A DNA stretch of 64,000 nucleotides from Aurelia coerulea (GCA_039566865.1 CM076949.1:13059501-13123500), one strand, 5' to 3'. Shown: positions 11,501 through 21,302, counted from the first letter of the stretch. Notes: generated from the letters alone by a model not told the origin. Numbers and translations: made by a program.

Positions 11501-13614
11501 TCTCATTGGAAAAAGTGATGATTTATTGTACATTGTATACAGGCCTCGCATTCCTTAAAAAGGATTTTTCTGCCTAAAGAATTCACAAGAATTCATGAGA
11601 ATGTTTAACAATTAACAGTTTCATATGGCTCAGAAATTCTTATCAAGAAGAATTATTGAAAATTCTTGAGAATTTTGAGAATTCTTGCCATGTTTGCATG
11701 GCAGTGAGAAAATTTCAGTCCTGGCTAATTTTTAATTAATGTTCTCTATAACATACTGTACAGTATATACCTGTGTACAGTTATCTTTGATACTAAATAT
11801 TGAGATGAAAAGTGTCAGGGGGGTGGTAGAAATTCCAGAGATGTAAACAAGAGGGATTCATTTATGGAGGGTGGGGGTGTTGTATGATGTTCTGGAAACC
11901 CACAGCATTGTCTTCCAAAGTATCTTTTGAAAACAAATCTTCCTATCATGACAGAGGATTTTGCTGGCATGTCCCCCAATTTTAAAAGGATGTTTGAATG
12001 GATGGTTTAATGAGATGAATCCAGAAAGATTGTGACTTTTAGAAAGTACGAGGTCTTGCTGCTGGTAAATGTTTATCAAGGCAGTAAGAATATACAGCAA
12101 TACTGCACTTCACATACCCTTTCAAGGAATGCAGCTAGTTCCATATCTCCAACATCAATAAATGAGGATCTTCCAACAGCTTGACTGAGGTCACCAGTTG
12201 CAATGTACCAAAATATTCCAGGGGCAAGGTAAGGAAAACCTGGCCCACCCTGCACTAAACTATGAGCTATCATCTTTCCAAGGACTTCAAAGATGCCTGT
12301 TATTACATGTTCACTGCTATAAATTGGTGTGAGTCGTGCATGTTGGCCACGAAACAATCTAAGATACCCTTCCCCTTCTGCAATTTGCCCAAAGACATCA
12401 GAAAAGGATTGGCGTAATACACCTCCAGTGTCAACAGCTGGCTCTCCCCTTATTTGCATCTTTATTTGGAGGCATGGTTCAAAGTCTGGACTCTTGTAGA
12501 TAGAAAATAAATCCATGAGTAGGTCTTCTTTGTCCAGCTTTACTTTCTCTGCAAATATGTATGGTTTCATGGTTCTCTTCAACCGTTGCAAAATCATGGA
12601 TGCATCCTCATCATCTCTGCTTGCAGGACTACCATCATGTCCCACAGAACACCCAGGCTCACTTAGATAGTTTGCAGCTGCCTCTACATCTTGATGAGCA
12701 ATCAAAGATGCTTGAAGCAGCTCTGTTCTCGTGTTGGGAAATATTGTGGAAAGTGATTGTAAGCCATCTTGGATGAATGAAGACTCTCCTACACATGTAG
12801 ATCCAGATGCAGTCATACTTGTTCCTGACAGTGGTTCTCCAGCACTTGTTCCTGGTTGGGGTTCTGCTGCTCTTAAGCTTGATGGCTGCACATCTTCATC
12901 ATTATGATGGGCTGTTTCCATCTCCTCGTCATCGCTGAGACTAACAAGTGTATGTTTTGGAACATTCAACCTGACATATAATCTTCCATTTCCACAAAGA
13001 TGTTTGATATGTTTGAAATCCCATTTATGGTCATCCTTTACTACTGGCAAGGAAATTGTATTCCTTTCTCTTTTGACAAAATCAAAGTCCTGTTGGTTGA
13101 TCTGGGGCAGCTTTGTACTGAACAACAAAGCCAATTCAGCTCGAATATCATCTTCGGTAAAGTCAGATGATAAGTCAAACTGTCCTTTTAGCACAACCAT
13201 ATCATCAACTACAGTGTAATCTTGATCCTGAGGCTGCTCAGTTTCTGCAAGAAGGTAGACACTTTTTGGTATAAGTTGTGTTTTGGCAGCTGCCTTCCCT
13301 CTTTTCTTGAAGCGAAAATTATGCCCAGGGACATTAACATTCGCTCTCTTCGATCCTGGTGCAGTTTGCAGGTTACTGCTTGTGGCTGTTGTAATGGGCC
13401 TAACATTTACACCCGAGCTTGTTGGCCTAGAAGTAGAAGGACCTGTTGAATGCCGTCCCACTAAATCCCTAGACACAGCAGTGGCAGACGAGGCGATGAG
13501 CTGCCTTGTTCTTTGTATCAGATCACTTTGCTGCCCTTGAGCCGAAGATGATCTTCTCAACGCCTCTCTGACGCACTGGCGCACACACTCCTCTAAACTT
13601 CTTTCGTCGGCCAT
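8503..13614 (-). CDS. CUE-HECT E3 ubiquitin ligase encoded by the transposon (three predicted exons, 696 aa)
   Basis: Predicted exons on -: 13614-12118, 10722-10627 and 9000-8503. Splice signals are good: donor AGG|GTATGT, acceptor TTTTTTTCAG, donor AAT|GTATGTG, acceptor TTTTTTCTCTCCAG. All junctions are in phase 0. Residues about 280-318 form a CUE ubiquitin-binding domain (LQSLSTIFPNTRTELLQASL). Residues from about 350 are a HECT domain: GEPAVDTGGVLRQSF and LFRGQHARLTPIY in the N-lobe, then a C-lobe ending YASTCTLDLKLP. The catalytic Cys is residue 664, 32 residues from the end, as expected. A Ser/Thr-rich low-complexity N-terminus precedes a globular region of unknown fold. The family relation appears to be to G2E3-like HECT proteins (recalled). 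The start codon lies just inside the right TIR, 34 bp from an E2F-like site. Intron 2 has been enlarged by a LINE fragment and a MITE, and intron 1 by another TIR element, without damage to the exons. Exon 2 to exon 3 joining is the least certain step. Confidence 0.75.
9164..9679 (-). mobile_element. 5'-truncated LINE insertion with poly(A)
   Basis: Twenty T residues at 9164-9183 mark the poly(A) tail of a minus-strand insertion. The coding remnant (9674-9423) contains DGIEDTEHFLLLCPSF and continues to a LINE C-terminus of the same family as the remnant at 37950-39017. GCAATTTTT occurs at both ends (9161-9169 and 9671-9679) and is a likely target-site duplication. The insertion lies in intron 2 of the HECT gene. 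Confidence 0.75.
9710..9967. mobile_element. hAT-like MITE, 258 bp
   Basis: Ends CAGGGATGGC and GCCATCTCTG are flanked by a perfect 8-bp target-site duplication, GTCAAAAG (9702-9709 and 9968-9975). An 8-bp duplication with CAGGG-type ends is the hAT signature. The interior is G- and C-rich with a GGGGGC/GCCCCC hairpin and no reading frame. It lies within intron 2 of the HECT gene. Confidence 0.85.
10879..11475. mobile_element. 597-bp TIR element with G-run ends
   Basis: The left end carries CCCAGGAGGGGG...GGTACTCAGGT. The right end carries ACCTGAGTACCCCC...TTGGG in inverse order. ATTCAG flanks both sides (10873-10878 and 11476-11481) as a possible 6-bp target-site duplication. Non-coding. 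It lies in intron 1 of the HECT gene. Confidence 0.7.
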
Positions 13615-13647
13615 CTTACCATAAACCTAACTCGAGGCGTGGCCAAT

Positions 13648-13659
13648 TTTGGCGCCAAA
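13648..13659 (-). promoter_or_regulatory. E2F-like site upstream of the HECT gene
   Basis: TTTGGCGCCAAA is a palindromic E2F consensus 34 bp before the ATG at 13614, next to an ATTGG/CCAAT box. The distance to the start codon is almost the same as in the left TIR, although the surrounding TIR similarity is fading here. Confidence 0.55.
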
Positions 13660-14112
13660 AACAAAGAGCATGGCATCATGGGATTTGTTGACAATAAAAA
13701 ACGTTTGTTGACACTGAAAATATTTGTTGACGTTGAAAAATGTTTGTTGACATTGAATCGCAGCCTTGAATGCGATTTATACCCTTGATGTTGAATTGTG
13801 ACCTTGACGTTGAATTGTACCCTTGAATGCGATTTTACCCTTGACGTTGAATTGTACCCTTGACGTTGAATTGTACCCTTGAATGCGATTTTACCCTTGA
13901 CGTTGAATTGTACCCTTGACGTTGAATTGTTCCCTTAAAGTTGAATGGGATTTACGAGTATTAGAATTTCTTAGGTCTTGAATGTGGTATCGTTCGTTGA
14001 TTTTATTGAAAATTCTACCCTTGATATTGAACGTAATTCTTGACGTGGAAAATAGCTATTGAATTGTGATGCAATTATATTTTCTTGAATTTTGCACCAT
14101 TTGGCCTACCAT
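13652..14112. repeat. right TIR of the rve/HECT transposon
   Basis: Inverse counterpart of 4735-5326. It ends in the complement of ATGGTAGGCC and carries fewer copies of the CAACGTCAAGGG and GTCAACAAA units. The outer 150 bp is clearly similar to the left TIR, with scattered mismatches. Confidence 0.85.
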
Positions 14113-14565
14113 GGTTTTCCCTTATGATCATAGTGTCTTTGCACAACAAACACCTTCCATTTTGTGTTAGACCGCTTTTTACAAGCCAATGATTGCTTGC
14201 CCCTAAAAATGGAAGCCTGTGCAATTTTGTAATGCATCTAAGAATTTTTTAAAATGCCATCCTCTGCTTTGGCTTAGAACGACTCTCCCAGTTATTGTCA
14301 TGCACTTCTTGTGAATATTCTAACTGTCGTCATTGGTCGACCTTTGCCCAAAACATTTAAAATCGGACCAACTTTGATTCAAACTATTGTGGACCTTTCG
14401 AGCTTCGTCGTGGTTGGACGGTCCATGAAAAGTCGGTCCACGAAGTTGGTCCATCCGATTTTGTCGTGGACCGACTTTTCCCTTTTGAGAGCATTTTTGG
14501 ACCGACTCAGAAATTATTGGGGGGTGTCTCACCCCCCCCCCCACACCCCCCTAATGTGCGCCCCT
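14113..14565. other. non-coding stretch with a decayed TIR repeat
   Basis: Contains internally symmetric segments (GGTCCACGAAGTTGGTCC against GTCGTGGACCGAC) and a C-run followed by GCGCCCCTGG at about 14530-14566. The latter looks like one end of a hAT-like MITE that truncates the Ty3 integrase frame. The other end was not identified. Confidence 0.4.
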
Positions 14566-15843
14566 GGCCCCGACGGGGTGCTAACTTCCTGTTTTCTCCC
14601 GTTTTGTAGTGCTTCACTTTCAACCATACCTTCTGCCCGACTGCATAATCAATGAAACGAAGGTTTCGGTTATGTTGCTGTTGCATCTTTTGCTTGTTCA
14701 ACTTGAGCAAACACGTCCTTTAATATGGAGCTCACTTCATTCTGGTATTCGCCAACCGATATCTAGTCATACTGATCGGGTCTATCAAGATCGAAGGTGA
14801 TGGCTTGGGGAAGAACTGCATGGCGTCCGAATACTACGTCAAATGGGACACAATGGGTAGCTTTACTTTCGCTTGCGTTGAGGGCGACAAGTTCAGGCAG
14901 GACGGAACGCCATTTTGTTTGCTGCTTTCGACGATGTAACAGGACTGCACGTAACATATATATTTAACCGTACGAATATTTCGTTCAGCAAATCCGTTCC
15001 CTTGGCTGTGATACGCTGATGAACGGCGTTTTTCTATACTCAAGGAATTACAAATTTCTTTCATCGCCTCCCCATCAACATTGATAACCTCCATTGTCTG
15101 TAGGAAGGTAGCCAATGTCCAACGAGACGAATTTCATTGGGGCATTGGGTACAAACATGGGTAACAGAGGTGCTTTTGGCGGTGCTGTATCACACTTTGA
15201 TTTCTGGCAGGTAGTACAGGCCGATGTAAAAGCTTGGATATAACTGTACATATTAGACCAGTAAAAAGGCTCCTTGAGTAAGGCATAAATTTTGGCAGTT
15301 CCGAAATGGGCCACGTTGTGATAGTTGGAGACAACTAGTTTTCTTAGTGATGGTGGAACGATAGGTCGGCCAGACTTTGTAAGTATGCCCTCGTGAATAC
15401 GTAACTGTGATTGTACTCTTTTTAAGCGACCTTTGGCGATTGGCTCTTCTTTTGAAACGTGTTGAGTAGCCTTGGATAACACTGGGTCTTGACTTTGAGC
15501 TGAACGGAGCTGTTCGTTAAACTGCATATCTTCTGCAAATGTGGCATACACTTTGTCTTCAAACTCAGGCTCTGGTTGATCACGGCTGGCGGCGTAATTC
15601 CTGGACAATGCAGCGGCCTTGCCGTTATCTTTTCCACTTATGTATCTTATTGTATAATCGAATTCTTAAAGCTCGGAGATCCATCGGCCAATTTTTCCTC
15701 GGGGATCTTTCTGCGTTCTTAAAATGGTAACGGGTTGTGATCTGAATTTAAGGTGAAATTGGTCCCGGCTAGGTAAACATTCCAGTGTCTGACGGCTAAT
15801 ACTAAGGCAAATGCTTCTTTTGTTGTGGCAGACCAATTTTGCT
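14566..15843 (-). pseudogene. Ty3 element A, RNase H end and integrase, degraded
   Basis: In order along -: an RNase H segment (SATTKEAFALVLAVRHW, SDHNPL; about 15843-15720) next to the Pao insertion; the integrase zinc-binding domain (HNVAHFGTAKIY...CTTCQKSKCD; about 15610-15080); an rve segment with AYHSQGNGFAERN; and a GPY-like tail (QKVWLKVKHYKTGENRK). The integrase core has lost its middle, including the second catalytic Asp, and several frames are shifted, so it is inactive. It ends at about 14566, where a G/C-rich MITE end replaces it. Confidence 0.75.
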
Positions 15844-15848
15844 GAGAT

Positions 15849-15986
15849 TGTAGTATTTTCAAGTACGCCTCGTTGCGTCTCTCTCCAAGCTCAAACCGAC
15901 CATAGCTCGAACTCTAGACTACTAACTACAAAACGTCAAAAACTAATTAATATACATACTCGGTCCAGTCCTCAGCTTTTTCCACA
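15849..15986 (-). repeat. Pao 3' LTR
   Basis: 138 bp on -, starting TGTGGAAAAAG and ending AATACTACA (TG...CA). Direct copy of 20218-20355. Confidence 0.93.
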
Positions 15987-16085
15987 CTCCCCGCGCAGGA
16001 AATGCGATAACACAACGATACCCATAACTACGATAAACTAAACGCGATTAAATATTCAGCAAGCTAAACTACTTTGTACTCACGG

Positions 16086-16920
16086 TCAATGAATCATCTC
16101 ACCAACGTTTTCGTCCAGCACTGTTCTAATCTGAGGCTCTTCATCCTCCTTGATGACCATTGTCCTCCTGCATTCCGTATTCTGTTCTGCATCTGCTACC
16201 TCAACCGGATAAAGTTTCTTGATCGGTCTTCTAAAATCTGCTACTCTTCCTTTTCTGAAAACTCTCACGACTGCACTACGAACGTTTCCATCTTTACCAG
16301 CAAGCAACTTTGTCACTCGTCCCAGGTTCCATAACTGACGCGGTCGTTTATCTTCATGTATTGTAACGACGTGACCTTGATAACTCTATTTGTCAACGAT
16401 CGTTTTCCAACGTGGAATTCTCGTAAACTGGTCAAATACTCGTGTCTAAATCGATCTCTAAAATGATCCAACAGCTTCTCTAAATAGCGACTTCGCTTCG
16501 ACAACGATTTTCGATTTTCGACAACATCGATCTCGCACTCATCTTCTTTACTAGGTTTGCTCTCAAGTTTTCGATTTCACTTGTTTCCAAATCTGCCGTA
16601 AGCGCTGTTTTCGTTTTATCAATCCGCGCCTTCAAGTTATGCGCAAACCGTAGGACGTAAGCGGTTGTCCGGTACAGTTTGTTCACATCGCTAAACCTTT
16701 CAATAGACATGACGTTACTGATATTGCAACGCTCAGCGTGAACCAAATGCACATTCACATTCAAGGGATTTCCCTTGACCTCTTCAAATTCAATAAACTC
16801 ATTGTTGGCTTGTTTACAACCCTCGAAACTTTCTTTATCAGGCCAAAACTCGATTGTTTTTCTCAAAATCTCGGGACCCTTCCACCAAAACTCATCAAAT
16901 GACAAACAACATAAACGCAA
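16086..16920 (-). pseudogene. Pao integrase-flanking regions with core deleted
   Basis: The first part (16920-16480) has FWWKGPEILRK and downstream residues typical of the region before the Pao integrase. The last part (16504-16086) has RHEYLTSLREFH, LLAGKDGNVRSAVV and RPIKKLYPVEV, the C-terminal domain that follows Pao integrases. The rve catalytic core that should lie between them is absent, and the frame shifts at about 16490. This is an internal deletion. Confidence 0.75.
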
Positions 16921-19715
16921 GCTCCATAACTCGCTTTTGAAGCATCACAAAAGCCATGTAATTCAATAAAATCGATATCAGACTGTGCAATATTTCTTCC
17001 AAAATAATTTCTGTCAACAACAATGCGGCCTACATGCATCAAGTCATTTACGATCGCTTTATAGTCGCTCAAAATAGACTCATCTATCAATGAGTTCCAA
17101 TCATTAGTTTGTTTGCATAACTTCTGAAACACCAATTTCAAAGGGACAATAACCGGACTTATCAAACCAAGCGGATCGAAAATCTTAGCTGTCGTGGCAA
17201 GCACATCGCGCTTCGTAACTTGCTCCTTCTCAGAAGACCCGAGCATCGCATCAAAATCATAAGCCAGTTCGTCTGACTTCGAGTTCCAAATCATGCCCAA
17301 AACCTTACTCTCCTCAGGCTTCTCGGAATCATTTTTCAACAAAGACGTGTCCGATAACTTTTCTTCGGGCAGTCTCGCTTCTTCCTGGGGGCCAACCTCA
17401 TTTTCAAATCGCTCAATTTTCGCCAAAACTTCATCAGAATTCGAATGCCATTTTCGCATGTTGAAACCCCCTTGTCTAAATCGATCCTTCAATTTTTGGT
17501 AGAGAGCTAACGCACTTTCTTCACTCTCTTCTCCCCCAACAAAATCATCACAATAGAGGGAATTTTTCACGCTCTCGACAAACTCTTTATCATTTTCAAA
17601 TTTCGAAATGTGATGTTGCACAACTGCATTCAAACAAAACGGACTGCAGACAGCCCCGAAACAGACCCTCGCTATCCGGTAAACAACAACTTTTGGATCT
17701 TTCGACTGAACATCATCTACCCACAAAAAACGCATAGTATCCCTGTGTTCTGGCGCAACAGAAATATTCAAGAAAGCCTTTTCAATATCTCCAATTAATA
17801 CCACATTCTTTGCTCTGAACCTCAATAAAATATCATATAAAAGCGGCAATAATGAAGGACCAGAGTCTAAACAATCATTAAGGCTAGGCCCATTGTTTTT
17901 AGCCGAAGCATCAAACACGATTCTTAATTTTGTTGTTTCCTTGTCTGGCCTAAGAACTTCTCTGTGTGGAAGATACGATACCTTGCCTAACTCAACTTCG
18001 GCACTTTCATCGACCCTTTCAACTATTCCCTTTCCTAACTGATCTTTGATTATCTCCTGGTATTGCTCAGCAATCTCTTTGTTTTGCTGTAATCGATTTA
18101 CAAGTGAAAACAGCCTTCTCTTCGCAAGGGAATAGTTGTCCGGGAGAATCGGGTGTCCGTCTTTAAAAGGCAACTTAACTTCATATCTGTTATCTACAAA
18201 CTCAATTTCATCAACAAATTTCTCATGCAAACATTGATCTTCATTTCCTTTTATGCCTATAGCCTCATTTTCCCAAAATCTTTTCACTTCATTCACAATC
18301 GCAAAGTTTTCTTTATCAACAACAACAGTATCAATTCTCATAACATGTGAATCAGAATCAGAACTTACCATATCTGTGGGCCCTGACAGCACCCACCCTA
18401 ACTTCGTCTCCATCGCGACCGGACCGGGTTTCTTTCCTTGAACAATACGTCCGGTGATAAATCTCCAATAAAAATCTGCGCCGACCAAAATGTCCACATT
18501 CCTATCAACGTTCAATTCGTCCTCTTCTACAAAATCCGCTAAATCTAACCCACGCAAATGGTCATAATGTTTCACCGCTCTCGAAATCACTTGGTTGCTA
18601 ATCGGCGTACAAATCACAGGTACAACATATGCTTCCATCACAGACTCTTCTCCATTTTTGCAACCAACGGAAAGTTGCACGATCTCACAATCACGAACTT
18701 TGGGCGATTCGTCTCCGAATGTCTTGATCAGCAGTTTATCTCTTCCAATAACTGGAAGACCCAACGCATTCTTTGCATCTACTGTCACATAACTCTTCTG
18801 ACTGCCAGAATCGAACACAAATCTTAATCTTCTCCCTCTCGCTTTTCCAGGGGCTTTTACGTCTGCCCGCGCGGTCTGCAGTAGAACGGAATTTCTTGCG
18901 CTCACGTGCATATTCGTTGTTGACGTACTCTCCGGCACTTTTGCTTCAACGCTGCTTCTCTTTTGATCAGCTTCATTACCTCTTTCGCTTGTTCCTGCTT
19001 TGGAATAGCACTCACATATAGTCGATTTATGTCTTCTATTGCATTTCAGGCATGTCATGTTTGAACGACAGTTCCGCGCCAGATGATTAGCGCGTAAGCA
19101 GATGAAGCAGCGGTTCTTTTGCGTCAAAATCTTTCTTCGCACGATATGATCTGTGACAATGGTACACAAATGAGACTTGTGATCTCCATCGCAATAGGCA
19201 CATTTGATAACAAACTTTCTATCATATGCTTGGCTTCCAGTGTATAACGTTGCTGCGGTAGCTTGTTGATTTCGATACGTGAATCTGTTTCTCGTCACTT
19301 CTTGGGGGGCGGTGGCTGGCTTGTTTTTCTCTACGCTAACTTGGCTCAAAACACATTTCTCTCTAACAAGGAGCTCTTCGTGGAATATTTCCAACAAATA
19401 TCGTAAATCACACGAACCTTTCAGTTTACGTGTTATCATAACTTGCAGTTCACTCGGCAATTTCTTCAATATTTCAGGCGACATGACTCGCTCATATCCT
19501 CCGCTATGCAAACCAAGCGCACCCAAACTCCTCACGTTCACTTCCAACTTGTCGTACAGTTCTCTCAACTTCTTAACATCGCTCATGGCATCAACTGCAG
19601 GGCAATGAAGCAACGCATCCATATGATTCCCTATGATAACTGAAACGTCTCCAAATCTTTTATGCAAAACATCTAGTGCCTCGTTGTATGTCGAATTCAT
19701 TTCAGCCCATTTCAT
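16863..19715 (-). CDS. BEL/Pao gag-pol part: gag C-terminus, protease, reverse transcriptase (950 codons)
   Basis: Long open frame. Near the start is a gag segment (LDVLHKRFGDVSVIIGNH). About residues 170-240 carry Cys/His knuckles (CAYCDGDHKSHLC, CFICLRANHLARNC, CLKCNRRHKSTIC). Then comes an aspartic protease-like domain with FDSGSQKSYV. The reverse transcriptase has LPHREVLRPDKETTKLRIVF, FGAVCSPFCLN and the YCDDFVGG active site, followed by the start of RNase H (FCDASKASYGACVYV). The frame leaves the RNase H domain abruptly after CVYV because of a deletion. The upstream gag start was also lost; the ATG at 19715 is only the first in frame. An AT-rich segment (19716-19830) replaces the missing part of gag. 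Confidence 0.85.
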   Translation of the reverse strand: MKWAEMNSTYNEALDVLHKRFGDVSVIIGNHMDALLHCPAVDAMSDVKKLRELYDKLEVNVRSLGALGLHSGGYERVMSPEILKKLPSELQVMITRKLKGSCDLRYLLEIFHEELLVREKCVLSQVSVEKNKPATAPQEVTRNRFTYRNQQATAATLYTGSQAYDRKFVIKCAYCDGDHKSHLCTIVTDHIVRRKILTQKNRCFICLRANHLARNCRSNMTCLKCNRRHKSTICECYSKAGTSERGNEADQKRSSVEAKVPESTSTTNMHVSARNSVLLQTARADVKAPGKARGRRLRFVFDSGSQKSYVTVDAKNALGLPVIGRDKLLIKTFGDESPKVRDCEIVQLSVGCKNGEESVMEAYVVPVICTPISNQVISRAVKHYDHLRGLDLADFVEEDELNVDRNVDILVGADFYWRFITGRIVQGKKPGPVAMETKLGWVLSGPTDMVSSDSDSHVMRIDTVVVDKENFAIVNEVKRFWENEAIGIKGNEDQCLHEKFVDEIEFVDNRYEVKLPFKDGHPILPDNYSLAKRRLFSLVNRLQQNKEIAEQYQEIIKDQLGKGIVERVDESAEVELGKVSYLPHREVLRPDKETTKLRIVFDASAKNNGPSLNDCLDSGPSLLPLLYDILLRFRAKNVVLIGDIEKAFLNISVAPEHRDTMRFLWVDDVQSKDPKVVVYRIARVCFGAVCSPFCLNAVVQHHISKFENDKEFVESVKNSLYCDDFVGGEESEESALALYQKLKDRFRQGGFNMRKWHSNSDEVLAKIERFENEVGPQEEARLPEEKLSDTSLLKNDSEKPEESKVLGMIWNSKSDELAYDFDAMLGSSEKEQVTKRDVLATTAKIFDPLGLISPVIVPLKLVFQKLCKQTNDWNSLIDESILSDYKAIVNDLMHVGRIVVDRNYFGRNIAQSDIDFIELHGFCDASKASYGACVYVVCHLMSFGGRVPRF

Positions 19716-19827
19716 TTTTTTTTCATTTTATCAATATTTATACACGAAAAAACCTTTCAGCGTATTTACAAATTATCTCAAAGAAAAAATTTAAAGAAAA
19801 AATTGTAAATAATTTAAATATGCTGCT

Positions 19828-20150
19828 CTACCAAGGGGTCGTGTTTGGGGGTTTCAATAATACTCTCAATTTCGATTCGATTTGCGTTAAACAGTACTGT
19901 ATCTCACCAGAAAACTGCTTGCACTCCAATATTTCATCCTCAAACTTATCCTCGCTGGTTAAGTCCAGAATCTCTTTATCGCTCTTTTTCAGACTCTCTG
20001 ATTCTTGGCACAAAAGTTCCTTGTTTGTTTTCAATTTGTCGACATCTTGTTCCGCTCCTGCCAAGATCTTCGCTGTATCAGTTATCGTCTTCTTAACGTA
20101 ACGACGGCTAGCGCTACGTCATTTGACCAATTTCTTCAAATCCTCCATTC
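19828..20150 (-). pseudogene. Pao gag N-terminal remnant
   Basis: A coiled-coil-like, charged segment (EQDVDKLKTNKELL, SESLKKSDKEILD) in the position of the Pao gag N-terminus, directly after the leader. It is separated from the main reading frame by an AT-rich stretch and a stop, so it is not continuous with the rest of gag. Confidence 0.55.
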
Positions 20151-20199
20151 TATTAAACGATTCAGGCTCTTCCTGAAACGATCACTCCAATTCTCAATA

Positions 20200-20217
20200 T
20201 CCCGGGTCACGGCACCA
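20200..20217 (-). other. Pao primer-binding site
   Basis: TGGTGCCGTGACCCGGGA starts immediately after the 5' LTR. A tract beginning TGG in this position is the expected tRNA primer site. The tRNA is not assigned. Confidence 0.75.
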
Positions 20218-20355
20218 TGTAGTATTTTCAAGTACGCCTCGTTGCGTCTCTCTCCAAGCTCAAATCGACCATAGCTCGAACTCTAGACTACTAACTACAA
20301 AACGTCAAAAACTAATTAATATACATACTCGGTCCAGTCCTCAGCTTTTTCCACA
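20218..20355 (-). repeat. Pao 5' LTR
   Basis: 138-bp direct copy of 15849-15986. The only difference I see is CAAATCGACC against CAAACCGACC. Confidence 0.93.
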
Positions 20356-20360
20356 GAGAT

Positions 20361-21302
20361 TTCTGTAAGGCAGTGGAGAAATAAGCAACTGGATGCAATT
20401 TCTTATCAGCTCCAAACTGTGATAGTACCCCGGGGGGTCTACCTTGGAGAAAAACAACGGGGATGTGCCTGCCAAAAGAAAATTCTATGACCCCGTTCTG
20501 GAATAAATGTTTGAAAATATAGTACCTGTCCTGGATAATACAAGTGTCTTTCGTACGTTATCTTAATTTTGCAGGTCAAATCTGACCTGTCTTGGCAAAA
20601 AAGCTTTAATGAACATACCTGTGCCGGAATAAATACACAAAAGGTATAATCCTGTCCTGGAATTTTCAACCGAAAATGGGACCCTATTGGCAGGCACATC
20701 TCTGGGTGCTCAATGTATTAAGTAGAACCCCCGGGGATAGTACTCCGCCTACTGCATAATTGCTTGCATCTACCTCGACTATGAACTCTTGGCCGAAATC
20801 AGGAAACTTTAGAACTGGTTTTGATGACAGCGCCTGCTTGAGTGTAACGAATGCATTCTCACATCGTGTATTCCATTGGAATGGAACAGTTTCACCAGTA
20901 AGCTCGTTAAGTGGCTGGCTAATATTTGCAAAATTAGGAATAAATGCTCTATAGAAGCCGGCAAGGCCAAGAAATCCTTTGAGTTCCTTCTTGTTGGACG
21001 GGCGTTGAAACTGCTCAATAGCTTCCGTTAATCTTGATTGTGGTTTGATACCTTCTCTAGACAATGAGAATCCAAGGAAGTTCACTTTTTCGCTGGCAAA
21101 TACACATTTCGACAGCTTCAAGGATATGCCAGAAGACCGTAAACGTTGAAATATGTGCTCTAAATTCTCTAAGTGTTCTTCAAAAGTCTTGCTGAATATC
21201 GCGATGTCATCCATATACGCGAGGATACGATCTGATTGCAGACCCGATGGTGTCATGTCTATCATTCTTTGATACGAAGCTCCTGTATTAAAATCGGCAG
21301 GG
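20361..21302 (-). pseudogene. Ty3 element A, C-terminal half of reverse transcriptase and start of RNase H
   Basis: From about 21302 downward: GASYQRMIDMT, the active site AYMDDIAIFS, LKLSKCVFASEKVNFLGF, then the connection LKGFLGLAGFYRAFIPNF and the RNase H start VEVDASNYAVGGVLS. The frame is broken by a 307-bp element (20429-20735), resumes as SQFGADKKLHPVAYFSTAL and is broken again by the Pao element. The N-terminal half of the enzyme is missing here; a matching half lies on the opposite strand at 21640-22005. Confidence 0.85.
20429..20735. mobile_element. 307-bp MITE with 8-bp target-site duplication
   Basis: The ends are CCCGGGGGGTCTAC and GTAGAACCCCCGGG (inverted). GATAGTAC occurs on both sides (20421-20428 and 20736-20743), a perfect 8-bp duplication. 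The target is the RNase H coding region of Ty3 element A. Non-coding, hAT-like by duplication length only. Confidence 0.85.

Larger units (their letters stand above)
4735..14112. mobile_element. 9.4-kb DNA transposon with rve transposase and CUE-HECT ligase
   Basis: The ends are inverted: ATGGTAGGCCAAATGG on the left and its complement at 14112. Long TIRs (about 592 and 461 bp) share the same internal motifs. Two genes point inward and start at the inner edges of the TIRs: an rve-type transposase (5365-6843, +) and a spliced CUE-HECT protein (13614-8503, -). Later insertions lie between and within the genes: a TA-flanked foldback (7484-8225), a LINE fragment (9164-9679), a hAT-like MITE (9710-9967) and a G-rich TIR element (10879-11475). 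I see no obvious target-site duplication (flanks CTAAGT and GGTTTT). rve-type eukaryotic cut-and-paste transposons (for example the Repbase IS3EU and Ginger groups) are known. Whether this exact gene pair has been described I cannot check. Confidence 0.85.
15849..20355 (-). mobile_element. BEL/Pao LTR retrotransposon, internally deleted, young
   Basis: It is bounded by two 138-bp LTRs that differ by one base by eye, and flanked by a perfect 5-bp target-site duplication, GAGAT (15844-15848 and 20356-20360). It is inserted in the RNase H region of Ty3 element A. It encodes gag and pol pieces of the Pao type, but the middle of gag, most of RNase H and the integrase core are missing. The element therefore cannot be autonomous, although its LTRs indicate recent integration. 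Confidence 0.92.
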
